From: Bimastos eiseni
Taxonomy: Eukaryota > Annelida > Clitellata > Crassiclitellata > Lumbricidae
Reading direction: 5' to 3'
Assembly (NCBI GenBank): GCA_959347315.1
Contig: OY365806.1
Location: forward strand, 51,016,068-51,080,067
Length of the DNA stretch: 64,000 nt
In this document: one piece after another, positions 19,756-32,380 of the stretch
Position numbering within the stretch: position 1 is the stretch's first letter
Layout of the letters: each line of letters opens with the position of its first letter
Notes under the pieces: model-generated
Seen by the model: only the letters and a program-made list of their open reading frames with translations
The model's database searches: none
Told to the model about the DNA's origin: nothing
Program-made: the position numbers and the translations under genes

Positions 19756-20640
19756 TGGGAGGAGTCAAGCTCACAGTGCTTGGTGGAGGAGTCACTGAGG
19801 AGCTTATCAACTTCAGACAAAGTGACCTCATCAAAAGCAATAAAGCTCAGAGAATTCAAGTAATTAGAATTGAAGTTAGGGGAGGGGGCATCCTTCGTAG
19901 ATTGGTGCATAGCTTCAGTTTTGTTTGCAAAATGGTCTAGAAGATCATCAGGTGACAGTGGGCGTTGATGTGGAGATTGCGGGGATAAGATGGAATTGAA
20001 CGATTTCTGCTTCTTCAAAGTGTAGTTGTAGGAAGGATGAGAAAGATGATAAGGTTGAAAGAGTTTCCTTTGTTTTCGTACTTGTAATTTCAGTAGATTG
20101 AGCATGTGCATGTTTTTCAGAGATTGCTTCAGCCTTCGTTCAAGGGGTCGAGTTTTCCGTTTTGAAGTGGAAAAGTCAGCATCAAACCAAGGACAGTCAA
20201 TTTTCTGGTGAATAGTGATTTTACGGAGGGGAGTTTGAATGTTCAGAAGCTCTTCCAATGTGTGGTCGTAGAGGTTGAAAAGGAATTCTGTGGTCACGAA
20301 TGTAGTCGGTTTAATGATAATTGGTAGAATTCTGATTCTTGAAGATCTTTTTGAAATGAAAGTAAGTCTAAGGATCTTCTTTCAATTTTCTGGTGAATTC
20401 TTGGAGGAGGTTGATTGGCAATTGTAGAGTTGTTAATAGAGTGATCCGTGTGAACTTGAGGAGATATGTCGATATTGTCGACAAGAGATGGACTTGAAAT
20501 AATAACATCAAGGGTAGGACCTAGGTTGTGGGTAGGTTCCAGTATGAGTTGAGTGAGGTGAGACGTCGGACGACAAAGCATGTGCTTGGTGTTCAGGCTC
20601 TGAGTTTCATCAAATTTCAAGTTAATGTCTCCCAGTATTA
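19740..20640 (-). pseudogene. CR1/L2-like LINE, endonuclease end and linker
   Basis: From 20640 down: a GDINLKFDE motif (APE-type endonuclease end), PTHNLGPTLDVII, VHTDHS, then, after a frame change near 20296, LRKITIHQKIDCPWFDADF, a basic helix and LDHFANKTEAM leading towards the RT domain. This order is typical of CR1/L2 ORF2. The RT part is missing because the element ends in the 55-bp repeat. Confidence 0.75.
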
Positions 20641-21520
20641 GAAGACGGCAGGTGTATTTTGATAACGTAGTGAGTAGAGTTGAGAATTCATGTCACGGGA
20701 TTCGTTGTTGGTTTCGTACAGTTACCCTAGTCGTAGATAAATTTTGATAATTACCAAAACTTTAATAGCTCAAATAGTTACAAACAAACATTACCAAAAA
20801 AATGATGAAACGCAACAGTTCCACATCTTCAAATAAATCCTCACGATACATTGAGTTGATATCAAATAATCATTCACGAGTACAACTCAAACACTTGAGA
20901 AGATATCGAAGCACAGTCACATGTTACGCAAACCCTTCCTAGAAGATTCGGAAGATTCTTCTTCCACCCGACCGAGAAACAAGGAAAGTTCTCTTTCACC
21001 AATAAAACAACTTCTCTCCACCAGAGAAACTCCCGACTGAGAAAACAGCTCAAGAAAACTCCTCTCAACCAGAGATGCAACTTCACCAAAGATATTCTAC
21101 CAAAGAATCGCAAGTGACCGTCATAAGAGAAGGGCTCCAGTTCTTCAACCACTAAAATGGCTGCTTCCTTCCTCTTCGACTCCGTACTCTCGTCTACCTT
21201 CTTCTACCACACCTTACTCTCGACTACTTCTGGTCTTCCTATCTGGCTCCCTTTTCGTTTAGCGCAAGATTTGGCTCATTTGTTACATTGCTTGGTAAAG
21301 CAGTCATCATGAAGCAAACACCTGCCTGAAGGTTTAATGCAGTTGGTGTAACAAACCCTTATCAATTTGCATACAGTATTCATCACATGTTGGGGGCCTA
21401 TTTGCACAAAGCTAAATCAGCATTTGGGAAAAGGTCTGCTCGCTAGAGTTAAAATCTCTGCAGTTCTGAAACAACATCCAAGGTGAAAACCATCAAAATA
21501 AGAGAGTTGTAAAGGAATTT
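20641..21520. other. Gene-free, possible LTR/leader sequence
   Basis: A C/T- and A-rich stretch with many ACCAGAGAAAC-like phrases. No convincing frame. It resembles the leader of the LTR element at 26.2-26.9 kb in composition only. Confidence 0.3.
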
Positions 21521-21524
21521 TGCA

Positions 21525-23190
21525 CTATCATTATTATCGTATCGGGTTATTTATATAGGGCTTTGTACAGTACTAGGTATTCAGAAGCGCTCTCAGCGTG
21601 ACAGCCCCGAGGAAATAAGAGTCTTCAGGCAACGATGGGATGAGGGTGGGAGGCCGATTAAAAGCTTGCTACAGATAATGGGGGGCAGGTCATTCCACAT
21701 AGAAGGGCCCACGATGGCAAAGGCACGATGTTGAGTCATAGCAGTACTTGCCTGTGGAACAAGAAGATCAAGTTGATCCGCAGACCGGAGAGGGCGGGTG
21801 GAGACAGCAGACAGAGGTTTCGTATTAAGTCGCAGAGATATTGAGGAGCTTTACCCTGTTGAGTTCTAAGGACAAAGAGGAGTACCTTGTATTGGATGTG
21901 AGAGGGAATTGGAAGACCGTGTAGGACGTCGGTCATGTAGGTAGAAATGTGGGAGTAGCGAGGGATACGAGCAATGAGCCTGGCTGCCGAGTTCATAACA
22001 GACTGCAGGGAGGATAAGCGTGCCTTGGGGAACCCAGCAAATAGTGAATTGCAGTAGTCAATGCAACAGCAGACGATGGTATGGACTATTGTTGTGAATA
22101 CAGGAGAGGATACAGATTTTCTGGTGACTCTCAGATGCCTCAGGTGGTAGTAACTTGAGCGTGTCAACTGCAGGAGATGCTCTGAGAAGGACAGGGTGCT
22201 ATCAAGGGTGACACCTAAGTCACGGACACTAGTTGCAAATGTGACATCTGGATACATTGACGTGAGAAGTGGAAGGTTGAGTTTATGGAGCTGCTGTTTT
22301 GTTCCAAACCAGATCAGTTGGGTCTTAGAGGAGTTAAGGTTAAGTCTGTTGGCCGACATCCATGAGTGGAGATCATGTGACAGTGAGTACATTGATCCAA
22401 CCAGAGAGAGCTGTGCAGCAGGAGGACCATGTACAAAGGTTTGGATGTCGTCAGCATAGAGGTGGCCAGTGGCTAGGTGTTTTGTAAATAAGGAAGGAAT
22501 GTCAGCTGTATAGAGTAGGTACAGGATGGGGCCGAAGACTGAGCCCTGTGGGACGCCGAACTCGACTCTAGTCCAGGCCGTTCTGGAATCACCAAGGACA
22601 ACCATCTGCGAATGATCTGAGAGATAGGATTTGAACCAGGCAAGAGGGGGTCCACAAAAGGCACAAGATAGTTCAAGACGCTGCACCAAGATTGCGTGAT
22701 CAACCATATCGAAGGCTGAATAAACATCGAAAAGTGCCAGCAGTGACTTATTGATGGCTGAGTAGATGTCGGAGAAGAGAGAAAAGAGGGCAGTTTCGGT
22801 AGAATGGTGACCTCTGAATCCAGATTGGCTCGGAGGCAGGAGCCCAGTCAGTCTGTTCAAGATAAGGTAGGAGCTGAATAGAGACAAGTCTTTCAAGAGT
22901 TTTAGAGAGAAAGGAAAGGTTAGAGATAGATCGATAGTTTTGGCAGAGATTAACATCAAGGTTGGGTTTCTTAAGGGAAGGAAAGACAAGTGCCCGTTTT
23001 TGAGATGCAGGGAGGTATCCATCGGTAAGAGACCTATTGTACATGTACACTAGAAACGGGGCAATGACATCTAAAACGTTAATAAGGACAAACGGAGGAA
23101 GCGGATTCAGTTCACAGGACTTCTGGTTTGAAGAACTGAGAACCCGACGAAGTTCACCCTCAGTGATGGGGTGAAAGTCTTCAAACTTCG
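21525..23190 (-). pseudogene. CR1/L2-like LINE reverse transcriptase, 3' half
   Basis: From 23190: CELNPLPPFVL, YRSISNLSFLSKTLERL, SGFRGHHSTETAL, LFDVYSAFDMVDHAIL, VPQGSVFGPILYLLYTADI, LYADDIQTF (intact catalytic YADD) and the post-RT block RIPRYSHISTYMTDVLHGLP. A frame change near 22800 and another after 21736 disrupt it. WNDLPPI follows before the 3' tail, which has CTATATAAATAACC and a short ATAATGATAG run. The 5' half is absent. Confidence 0.85.
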
Positions 23191-23774
23191 AAATTATAGG
23201 CCTGATTCAGAGTCACTGTCTGACACTACAGGAAAGGGTGCATATGCAAGTACTGCAGGTGAAGGAAGAGGTGATAATTTTTGCAAGAGGTCGTGTCATC
23301 TGATACGACCTCTTCATTTGAGTCATCTGATGCAACCTCAACACTATTTTAACCCATTTTTGCCCGAATTTTTTTCTCATTATTCTTTTACACTATTGCT
23401 TTAAGGACAAAATGAAGAGGAAAAATACTCTGTGAAATTTTTTTGTAATTTTTTCATAAAAATTTGCACAAATTATGTTTGTTCCAGTTTGTTTCAGGGT
23501 ACATGAACACTGTTGTAAGATAAGTTCTGATTTAGTTCTGATGAAGCTTCTAGTGAAGCTAAAGAGCAACAAATTGAATAAAATTCCAGTCGGTAGTAAC
23601 TAGAAATTTGGCCATGAGTCCTAAACGACACAGCTTGCATGTCTAGTCGGTTTTGTGAAAGTCTAGGAAACAACTTTCATGGAGATTAATGTTGCACTTC
23701 GCACACTTTTTTTCGTATTCTTCTTGCAGTAAGCACAACGGTTTTGTTTCAAAGCTGCTGCAAGGTAGTGTGAC

Positions 23775-24560
23775 TTGCTATTGAAACGAATTCCTCGTAA
23801 CACTTTCTTTGAGAATGTTTTGTGGCTTCTTGGTTCTGCCGGTCATCCTGAAGTTGTAGGTGGAACTCCATATTTCTGTAAATATGTCTACACAATGTTT
23901 CATCGGAATTTCAGTAAATCCAATTACATTTCTTTTCCTTTCGTGCTTTCACAATACAATTGCCATGCATTGTGGATGCTAGTTTCCAAACAAAACACAA
24001 ACACAGCCCACCACCACTTCTTAGATCTCATAGCAACTCTATAATTTCCAATGTGCTGATCCATGCGATCCACTCTGCCCATGTAGGTGTTGTACATAAA
24101 CACAAGATATGGCATGTCAATCGGAATTTTCTTTTTCTCAGATTTGTTCCATCAAAGACATGATGTAATTGGATTGACTCCTTAGACATTGCTCAGTATG
24201 TGAACTGTGGAGTGGTCATTCCATGCAACCACTAGATTGTCAGTATTGACTTCAGTTTTGTAATCCATAGATCCTCTCAGTGATTTCTTAGGAAGAGTGA
24301 TAGGACATTTTTCAGTTCTGCTGGCCATAACAATACCCGTATAGCCACAACCTCTTTCCAGAAGATGCTGCAGACGTTTTGATGAACTGAAATACTCGTC
24401 ACCAAATATTTTAAAAGGAACATTGTCTGGCAATTCAGATAGTAAATCTAGGACAACACTTGCACCCAGACCAATGTTCTTGTCAAAATCAGGACCGCTC
24501 GCACCTTGGTACGGATCAAATTGAATTAGATGGCCAAACCGGTCACAGAGACACCAGAAT
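23775..24560 (-). pseudogene. Decayed piggyBac transposase fragment PB-D
   Basis: From 24560 down: IGLGASVVLDLL, FKIFGDEYFSSSKRL (the second Asp is retained but the usual DNFFTS reads DEYFSS), RGSMDYKTEVNTDNLVVAWNDHS, then after a frame change MPYLVFMYNTYMGRVDRMDQHIGNY (third Asp region) and RSKKWWWAVFVF. This is the C-terminal half of a PGBD2/3-like transposase. No N-terminal half was found above 24.8 kb. Confidence 0.8.
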
Positions 24561-24809
24561 TTGAAAAAGTGTTATGCAGCAGAGAAATCTTAGTCAAACA
24601 TCACTCCTTCTTAGTTTTTTATGACAAATGTACAAAAAGCCCATCATTTGTCAAATTGACGGACATATCCCATGCAGTGGCTAATCTTACAGTATTTACA
24701 ACCAAACCGCAATCTTGAGCAAAGGCTACACACAATAATTCATTTGGAAATATTATTCCCTGCACATATTTATCGACTGACATTCTGTAGCCGTTTTGCA
24801 ACAACACTC

Positions 24810-25530
24810 AAAAGACTTCTTAATTTCTGACAGATCTGAAAATACTGGAAATATCTTCTATTAATAAACATAAACAATCGATTAAGGTGGCTGATTCACA
24901 GCACACAAACTTAGTGGAAATGATGATTATCGTTAATTAAGAATAAAACTGAGTTTCCACTCATTGTTTTATTCAATTGTGTTTTCTACTAACGAGAACA
25001 TAGACGATATCTGACAACTGCAGCCATTTACATATATAATTTTGCAGCTTGATAGCTAGATCACCGAAACCAGTTCGCTTTATTATGTTTTGAATTATTA
25101 TTAAGTTGACCGATTAGCCGTTGGACTAGTACATGTTTCTATGCCTTAGAAAGCCTTGTTAGACAGATCTTCTTGCTCTCTTTATTTTAATAAGTAAGTG
25201 AGCTGTATACAAATTAACGGTCTGATGGAGATGGAAATGATTATTTGTATGGACAAATCTAAGATGTAATTATTGTGTACTGAGCTGAATTGAATTCATT
25301 CTGCACTGACTGCTGCTGAATCGCCAGAAATAAGCTGCATTTCTTCTCTTGTGGACTCTGATGCACGACAGATGTCAAGGGCTTTCTGCAACATCTAGTC
25401 TGATTCTTGCAACAGTTTCTCTTAGGTCTCTCAAACAAGACAATGCAATCTCTGATCATGGATTGAGTTTGGTTGCCAAAGTAACAGGAGGAATCCTTAA
25501 TGCACAGAGGTCTCAACCAGGGCCTACAGA
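24810..25530. other. Gene-free stretch
   Basis: AT-rich. The - strand frame at 25259-25561 is Cys-rich but shows no known motif. Confidence 0.4.
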
Positions 25531-25539
25531 TATTACAAC

Positions 25540-26167
25540 AAAGCAGTTTCCAAACTTGCATAAGTATTCATCTGAACAGCCGGAAGTCTTTTCAACTTCT
25601 TAGCTTTCTCAGGCAGAAATGGCATTAACAGGGCATATTTCAAATCATCTGTGATCTGATACAGCAAAAACATGCTCTCAACAGATTCAAGATATAAGGG
25701 TAACATGACATCCTCGTCAGGAATTTTGGGTACCACATTTTTCAAAATATCCCCAAATTTCTTAATTTTTTTACCTGAGGATTCTTCCTCCCTTGTCTTT
25801 CTCTTTTGTTCCCTTTTGGCTTTTTCTGAAACCATCTTTTGACTTTTAACTTGCCATTCCAATATTTCCTTCCCTCGCCCCAACATCATTTCTCTCTGTT
25901 TTCCTCTCTTCTTTCTGCTCCTTCCTCCATTTTGCTCTGTCTTACCTCTCTTGTCTCTATCAACCTCATGATCATTTCGACCATCGTTATCTCCTTTGCC
26001 TTTTTAGTAGGTAACTTTCCTTCACTGTGCCCACTGACCACTAAACCTAGTTCCACAAGCTGTTCCTTAGCTAGATCCACAATAGCTTCAGGATCAGCAC
26101 CTGCATGAATCAACAAACCAATCAACGCATCCACACTAAGATGCCCAAGTCTATTCTCCTTGTCCAT
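25540..26167 (-). pseudogene. Gag-like ORF of an LTR retrotransposon
   Basis: It starts at an ATG (26167, MDKENRLGHLS), about 0.7 kb inside a probable LTR. The first frame encodes a helical N-terminus, a charged stretch follows, and after a frame change near 25885 comes a coiled-coil-like basic region. The last block, PLYLESVESMFLLYQITDDLKYALLMPFL, resembles the SCAN/capsid-like segment of gypsy-type Gag. No zinc knuckle, protease or polymerase follows, so the element is truncated. Confidence 0.55.
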
Positions 26168-26750
26168 GGTTAAAGAGTTTCTTAATTACTCTCTTGAGAC
26201 AATGATGATCATTCTATTCAAAAGAACCAAGAATACCAAACAGTCTCAGCAGAGAACCACCAGGACTTGACTTTGAGTCCAGACTTCAGCTCGAAATTGT
26301 TCCAAACAGAACTTGATTGGAATGTACCTTTCTTTCCTGCTTCACACCAGTGAGAAAAAGAAAGTTCACAGCATACTTGAGAATGTCCTAAACCGAACTT
26401 CACTGTATTGAACTTGCTTCACAACCGTCTCTGGAAGAAAAAGGGGAAGTTGATTAGCATACTTGAGCCAAACTCCAGCCGACACCAGCGAAACTTCACT
26501 GACTGTCATGGAGCCACCCGAACACCTTCGTCGGCAGAACCGCTCCCGAAATCGTCTGGAAGAAACTGCAAATGACTGACTACACCCTCCGCCAAGTCTC
26601 CATCACCCGAATTAACCTCTCCAGTTACCGTCTTCCGTCTTCGATCATGTGAAAACACCTCACGCCGACCTCTGTGCATTGACTTCAGCTTCGAGAATGT
26701 TGTTCAACACCTCCCCGGCTCCAACTTTTTTCATCGTCTCTTTTCATCGG

Positions 26751-26858
26751 CATGATGTGATTGTAAAAGAAATACGAAAGAGTCATTAAGGCTACTTTGC
26801 TTGTTGCTTGTTTGACTGGACGATGATTTGTTTACACTCCTGTGCTGGTCAATCAACT
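26751..26858. repeat. Direct repeat of about 107 bp, inner copy
   Basis: GATGTGATTGTAAAAGAAAT through TGTGCTGGTCAATCAA, repeated almost unchanged at 27256-27362. It lies between the Gag-like ORF and the primer-binding-like site. Confidence 0.85.
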
Positions 26859-26867
26859 AACGCTATT

Positions 26868-27235
26868 CTGGTCACGGCACCAGAAAATGTGACGAACTTT
26901 TTTACTTTCAACAACATTCATTATATTTAGATTTATTTAAAAATGCAAAATCAACGTCTTTTGTGAATTGCTACCTTCTCCTTCTATGCTCTATCTCATT
27001 GTGTCCTACACCTCTCGACACTGTCTCTCTGCTCTCTCTTTCTCTGTCTGTCAGTCAATCAACAGTCCCCCCCCCCAAGCGATTCTCACAATGTCTACAA
27101 TTTTTAATGATGTAAATATTCATTTTGTATGTTCAGTGATACCTGTATATTTGCTTGAAATGTTTTTTAAATCAGGAAAATGTGTATTAAAAAAAAAGAA
27201 TTTATTATATGAGAATTATATGAATGAAATAGTCT
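26868..27235 (-). mobile_element. Probable 5' LTR and primer-binding site
   Basis: On the - strand an LTR-like segment ends ...CGTCACA at 26888, followed at once by TTTTCTGGTGCCGTGACC. This is the layout of an LTR end and a tRNA primer-binding site upstream of the Gag-like ORF. The outer border near 27235 is a guess. I did not find a second LTR. Confidence 0.45.
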
Positions 27236-27255
27236 AATGGCCACTGTATAAGCCA

Positions 27256-27362
27256 CTATGATGTGATTGTAAAAGAAATATGAAAGAGTCATTAAGGCTA
27301 CTTTGCTTGTTGCTTGTTTGACTGGACGATGATTTGTTTACACTCCTGTGCTGGTCAATCAA
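27256..27362. repeat. Direct repeat of about 107 bp, outer copy
   Basis: Second copy of 26751-26858, on the outer side of the LTR-like segment. Confidence 0.85.
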
Positions 27363-27459
27363 ATTGCACTGGAAGATTAATGTGCATGCTTCAAGTGGAC
27401 TTAGTAATCTACATGCCTTCACTGCACAATTATGTGCATGCATTCTCGATTTTATTAAT

Positions 27460-28575
27460 CAGGGCTGTTAACAATACTGGGAAAAAGTATTGCATAGCCA
27501 TAATTGCTAATTAAAAGTATCGCGATACCAATACCAATACTTTTTCTGAAAAGTACTGAATACCAATACTTTTTCTGAAAAGTACTGAATACCAATACTT
27601 TTTCTGAAAAGTACTGAATACCAATAATTTTACCAGTACTTTTCAATATGCTTGCTTAATTCGAGCTTAGCATAAATTAGAATTCATGCACTGATAATTA
27701 TAGAAAATTTCCCAAGAAATCGCATGGGCCAATCACAAGGAATCTAGATAAAAGGAATGTCAAATTGTCAAATTTCCGTGTACACACTTTTCTCTGGCAT
27801 TTTTTTAATTTTGCTGACATTCCCAATAGTCATTTGTATATTTGGCTTTTCTGACTTCTAAATATCGCCCAAAAACTGTTGACACAAAGGAACATGGGGA
27901 CTTTCCATTCCTATGCGTATTGGTCTTTGGGCCAATCACAATGTCTTTGAAGTAGTCTTCAGGCAATTGAAGCTGTTCGAACACAATGCTCTGATATCGC
28001 ACTTGCAATCTTCGTTTCATCAGTCCTATTCAATTTCAAGATCAATTAAATTCGCAAGCACTTTAAAATTAATTGGGCAAGCCACTTCTACCAGTGAATG
28101 CAAAAGGACATAGACCTACTTTTGTCATGCTCTGATATCGCACTTGCAATCTTCGTTTTATCAGTCCTATTCAATTTCAAGATCAATTAAATGTGCAAGC
28201 ACTCTAAAATTAATTGGGCAAGCCACTTCTACCAGTGAATGCAAAAGGACATAGACCTACTTTTGTATCATTTCATTATTTAAGCCTGTAAAATATTCCA
28301 TCTGTTTGCACCAAGATTTATATGGCCGAAAGAGGCTATATATAGGCCTAAACTTATCAAAGCATAACGATAGACTGCGTATTTCTTGAGAAACCATGTA
28401 AATTTCAGTGAGAAAAAGTATTGGTATCGAGTATCGCTGACAGGCTAAAAATAAGTATCGCGATACACATGCGATACCAGCAAAATAAAACTATTGCGAT
28501 ACTCGCTGCAATACTGACAAAAGTATTGGCGATACAAAAGTATCGCAATACTTTATTGCGATATCAACAGCCCTG
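27460..28575. mobile_element. hAT-type non-autonomous element, 1.1 kb
   Basis: Ends CAGGGCTGTTAACAATAC and, from the right, CAGGGCTGTTGATATCGC. Target duplications are TTATTAAT and GTATTAAT (7 of 8). Inside are three copies of a 29-bp unit (CCAATACTTTTTCTGAAAAG...), a 141-bp tandem duplication at 27986-28266, and many GTATCGCGATAC-like motifs near the right end. No transposase motif seen. Confidence 0.82.
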
Positions 28576-28583
28576 GTATTAAT

Positions 28584-30264
28584 GGAGCTTCCTAAACTAT
28601 TAGAGTTATAAAATAATTGTGTAAACTAATAGAAATCTTCCAGATTACTATATTGGCCAACATTTCAGTCAATGGAGTGAAGCTTCATGAACATTGAATA
28701 ATTTTCAACAGTTTCAGTCATTGCCTCACTGACAATCATAAATATTAAGACACTGGCAAAGTGCAGAGAAGTTGAACATGACAAGTACTTGCATGGATAT
28801 CAACATGGCTTTTTATGGCCCTCTTAAGAATTAATTGAGAATATTACAGTAGAAATAGGGTTTAAAGAAATAGAAATCTAGTTAATAAAACCAAATATGT
28901 TTTTTTAATAAATTTTTAAAAATTTCAGAAAAGTTTACAAATAATCAAAGGGTGGGTGCCCCTTTTTTATTTTATTCGTGGTGGGGGCCCGGGTCATTTG
29001 TTTCCACTCCCTCCCTCTCAGTGTGCCTGCTCCTTGATGAGCTCCACACCAGCAAGTTTGCATCATCAATGATATGCAATCAAAGATCTCTTAAGGAAGT
29101 GGAATGATTGTGCCATCCACCAGATGACAGAGGGTCCCTTGAACTAAACTAACACTGAGTCTGTCACTCATGTTAGAATTTCTGCATTCTTGTCAGATTG
29201 TTTTCTTTCTAAATAAATGACTATCATCATCACGCATCTATCATGTAAGAAGCAGTGGTAAAGTGAAGTTTATCAATAGTCTGATCATATGATGATGAAA
29301 AGGCCTGGCAATGCCATGTATGGTAATAGGTGAAGTTGAGAAATTCTACAGGTTCTCAACTACACTGTCACACAGTGCATAAGAGACATGATCTCATGTC
29401 GCCTAGTGGCCTTTCTGCAGCCTCTAAGTCAAACTGGAAGCACAGAAAGGCAACCTACTAACCGATTGGGCCCATTAGCACTGCCCAGCAATAATTTGGA
29501 CACTTAAAACCTATTCTCATCCTGCTCAGTCATGTCCATAAATGACGTCACGTAATTTTGGGCAATTTTGACCCCCTTGTCACACGTCACAAAAGTCTTA
29601 ACCCCTCAAATATAACGTAATCTCTTGCCCCTGAAAAACCAGATGTCCAGAAAACTACATACAAGCTTTCTTATGTTTATCAAAAAAGTTATTATAACTG
29701 TAATTATAAAAGTAATTAAAATACTTGAAACTATATAGTAAAACAAAGAATAATGGAGAAAGTCTAATAATTACACTCATTATGCATTCCACAAGATGAA
29801 AAGCTATGGTAGAATCATCACATTTATAAAAACAATTGTTTAATAACAATAATTTAAAACAATCCAAACTTTGTGCATCTTCATTCTTCCTAAGAAAATG
29901 CTCCTTCATGGAATAAATAGGAAGAGCTGGATTTCATCATCCTGCTTAATAGATATTGCATTCATCTCCTCTTCTATCCAATTTACAATCTCCATTTACT
30001 TCGTTTGCACTTAATTACCATTAGTTCACGTTGCGGACGTGCAGCGCTCTCTGTGGCATGTGCGTTTTGGTGGCATAATTGATTCATGCCTGTGTGTTAC
30101 AGAATGGCTGCCTCACTTCCACAACCCCAATATTGACACCGAGTATAAAAGTAATTTAAACAATCTAGAAATTAAGAATACAATAATTAGCCTAGTGTTG
30201 TTAGTGTGATAACAATTACTGCTAATTAAGTTGAACATGTATAATTGAGTGAAAGTATTTACTA
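28584..30264. other. Gene-free stretch
   Basis: AT-rich intergenic sequence; no repeat structure or coding potential that I can support. Confidence 0.5.
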
Positions 30265-30323
30265 AAAATTACCAATGATGGGCAGTTTTAACTGCTGTAG
30301 TTATTAACTAGTAGTTAAAACTA

Positions 30324-31707
30324 CACGGTGATTCATTAAAAAACGTACCTTACATAGGTTAGCATAACTCAGGTAAATGACCATTAATTTTAATGAAATT
30401 TCAGAATAATGATGCTTGATATTCTATTCAAGTGCTACATAAATCATTTGACACACCAAGCTAAAATGACGTAACGCGATTGACGAAACTAATGACGTCA
30501 CGAAAATATCGCGAAAAAATGGTGTTTACCGAAGAGGATAAACAATTTGTTACATTCTTACGAAAGAATAAAAAGTACAGTGCAAAACGTTTTCTAAAGA
30601 AATTTCCTGATAAAGAGTGGACTCTTGGTGGATTAAATGCGTTACTTTCAAAGATCGACAAAACTGAGTCTTTCCATCGTCGACCAGGCAGCGGCCGCCC
30701 GCGTACGGCAGCAACAACCGACAATGCTGAAAAGGTTGAATCGCTGGTGCTCAGCCAGGAAGATATGCCGCAAACGCATCGCACACAGAGACAAATTGCT
30801 CGAGAAATAGGAATCAGTCAGACATCAGTTTGGAGAATTGTCAAGAATGATTTACATTTGCGATGTTTAAAGAAACGACACGCTCAAGAACTCACAGCAG
30901 CCAACAAGCAAGCAAGATTGACACGTTCCCGTCAGCTACTGAGGTTGTATCCTGCAAGCTTAGTGAATTTCATTTGGTTTACTGATGAGAAATTGTTTAC
31001 TGTGGCAGCACCCAGTAACAGTCAGAATGATCGTATTTATGTCTCAGCCGGTACAAGGAAGAGAGACGTTCCAGCAAATCGTCTTTTGCGGACTCGACCA
31101 ACTTTCAGCAAGTCCCTTATGGTATCTGTCGGGGTATCTGCACTCGGTCGTACGAACATCCATTTCATCGAACCAGGTGTTAAGAGATTAATGGACAATA
31201 TTACAGAGATGTTCTACTAATGCAGGGTCTCTTGCCTGACATTCGTGAGATAACGGAGTATTTCATCTTCCAGCAGGATAGCGCTCCTGCGCACAGAGCT
31301 CGGGAGACCGTTGCGTTACTCGAAACTGAAACACCTGATTTCATCCCGCCTAATTACTGGCCACCTAATAGCCCTGATTTGAATCCAGTGGACTATAAGA
31401 TATGGAGCGTCATGCAGGAAAAAGTCTACAGAAATCGAATACATGATGTCGACGAGTTGCGTCACCGAATTGTGGAGGTATGGGATGAAATGGATCAGCG
31501 CATCATTGATGAGTCAGTCAGGCAGTGGCGTAGGCGTCTTCGCGCGTGTGTTACTGCCCGAGGGGGTCAATTTGAACATAAACTGTAACTTTCTTCCTAT
31601 TCAGAACTGATTCCTCTATGTTCACTTAAAATTTTTTTGACATAAACCGATATTTGACGGAGTTACAATTAAATATCTAGGGGTACGTTTTTTAATGAAT
31701 CACCGTG
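30324..31707 (+). mobile_element. Tc1/mariner-type transposon, 1384 bp
   Basis: Inverted repeats of 26 bp, identical at both ends, begin CACGGTGATTCATTAAAA and are flanked by TA (30322-30323 and 31708-31709). One transposase gene fills the inside. It lies in the left arm of a hAT-type MITE. Confidence 0.95.
30480..31588 (+). pseudogene. mariner-type transposase, DD37D, one frameshift
   Basis: The likely start is the ATG at 30519 (MVFTEEDK); 30480 is further upstream. Domains: a paired-type helix-turn-helix pair (YSAKRFLKKFPDK and IAREIGISQTSVWRI) joined by a GSGRPR hook, then a catalytic core. The first Asp is in WFTDEKLF, the second in FQQDSAPAH and the third in SPDLNPVDY. There are 37 residues between the last two, hence DD37D. 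The frame breaks near 31180, within AAGAGATTAATGG: two extra bases of a short AG repeat separate FIEPGVK from the NGQYYRDVLL motif of the second frame. All three Asp survive and the ends are perfect, so the copy is young but probably inactive. Confidence 0.92.
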
Positions 31708-31989
31708 TACTATAGAAGTAGTTGCCTAGTAGTTATAACTAGTTTTTAAGAAGTAGTTAAAGAAATAGTTATAACTACTTTTATCAAGTAGTTTTAAGTT
31801 AACTACAATATTTCACATTAACTACATTTTTTCCTATTTACTAGTTCCGTCTTACAGGAATTAATGTAATTTCACAACAAACATGGACATTGTCCATATC
31901 TCATCAGTAAATTGACTAAATTCGCTATGTAGTTGTTTTATTGGAAATGTGTGCATATATGGACTATTGTGAGAAACTAGAAACTACAT

Positions 31990-32380
31990 TGTATCTACAA
32001 TGTATCTATGAATATTTATGAGCCTGATTATATCTGGCCTGTATATACATTGTAACTACATTGTATATGCATTGTATAGACAGTGTCTAGACATTGTATC
32101 GACAATTAAAAGTATAAATAGCCAGACTGTTGAACATTAAGGGACCAGTCTAAGAAGATTCAAACATTCGGGGAGAGCAGTCAGCGGTCGTTGGGATATT
32201 CGGTTCGAGGGAGTCTTTTTCGACAGTCGATTACAGTTTGAGTTGCAGTCAGTTAATCAATTTTGAGTTGCATTCGGCGATAATTCTGTTGATCTTATGA
32301 ATAAATAAGAAGTTCATAGAACGCTTATCAGTCTGTTCGTTGAAACTAAACTGCGTCGTCAGCATTGAAAATCGATCTCA
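31990..32380 (+). repeat. Probable solo LTR
   Basis: A 391-bp segment starts TGTATC and ends ATCTCA, with ACAT on both sides as a 4-bp target duplication. It contains a TATA box (TATAAATA at 32113) and a polyadenylation signal (AATAAA near 32300) in the expected order. Several ACATTG repeats upstream make the left border uncertain. Confidence 0.5.

Noticed and set aside
19740..23190. The two LINE parts as one split element
   Set aside because: On the - strand the endonuclease part lies downstream of the RT part, so they are separate insertions.
16380..24560. PB-C and PB-D as two halves of one piggyBac
   Set aside because: Both are on the - strand but the N-terminal half lies at lower coordinates than the C-terminal half, the wrong order for one element.
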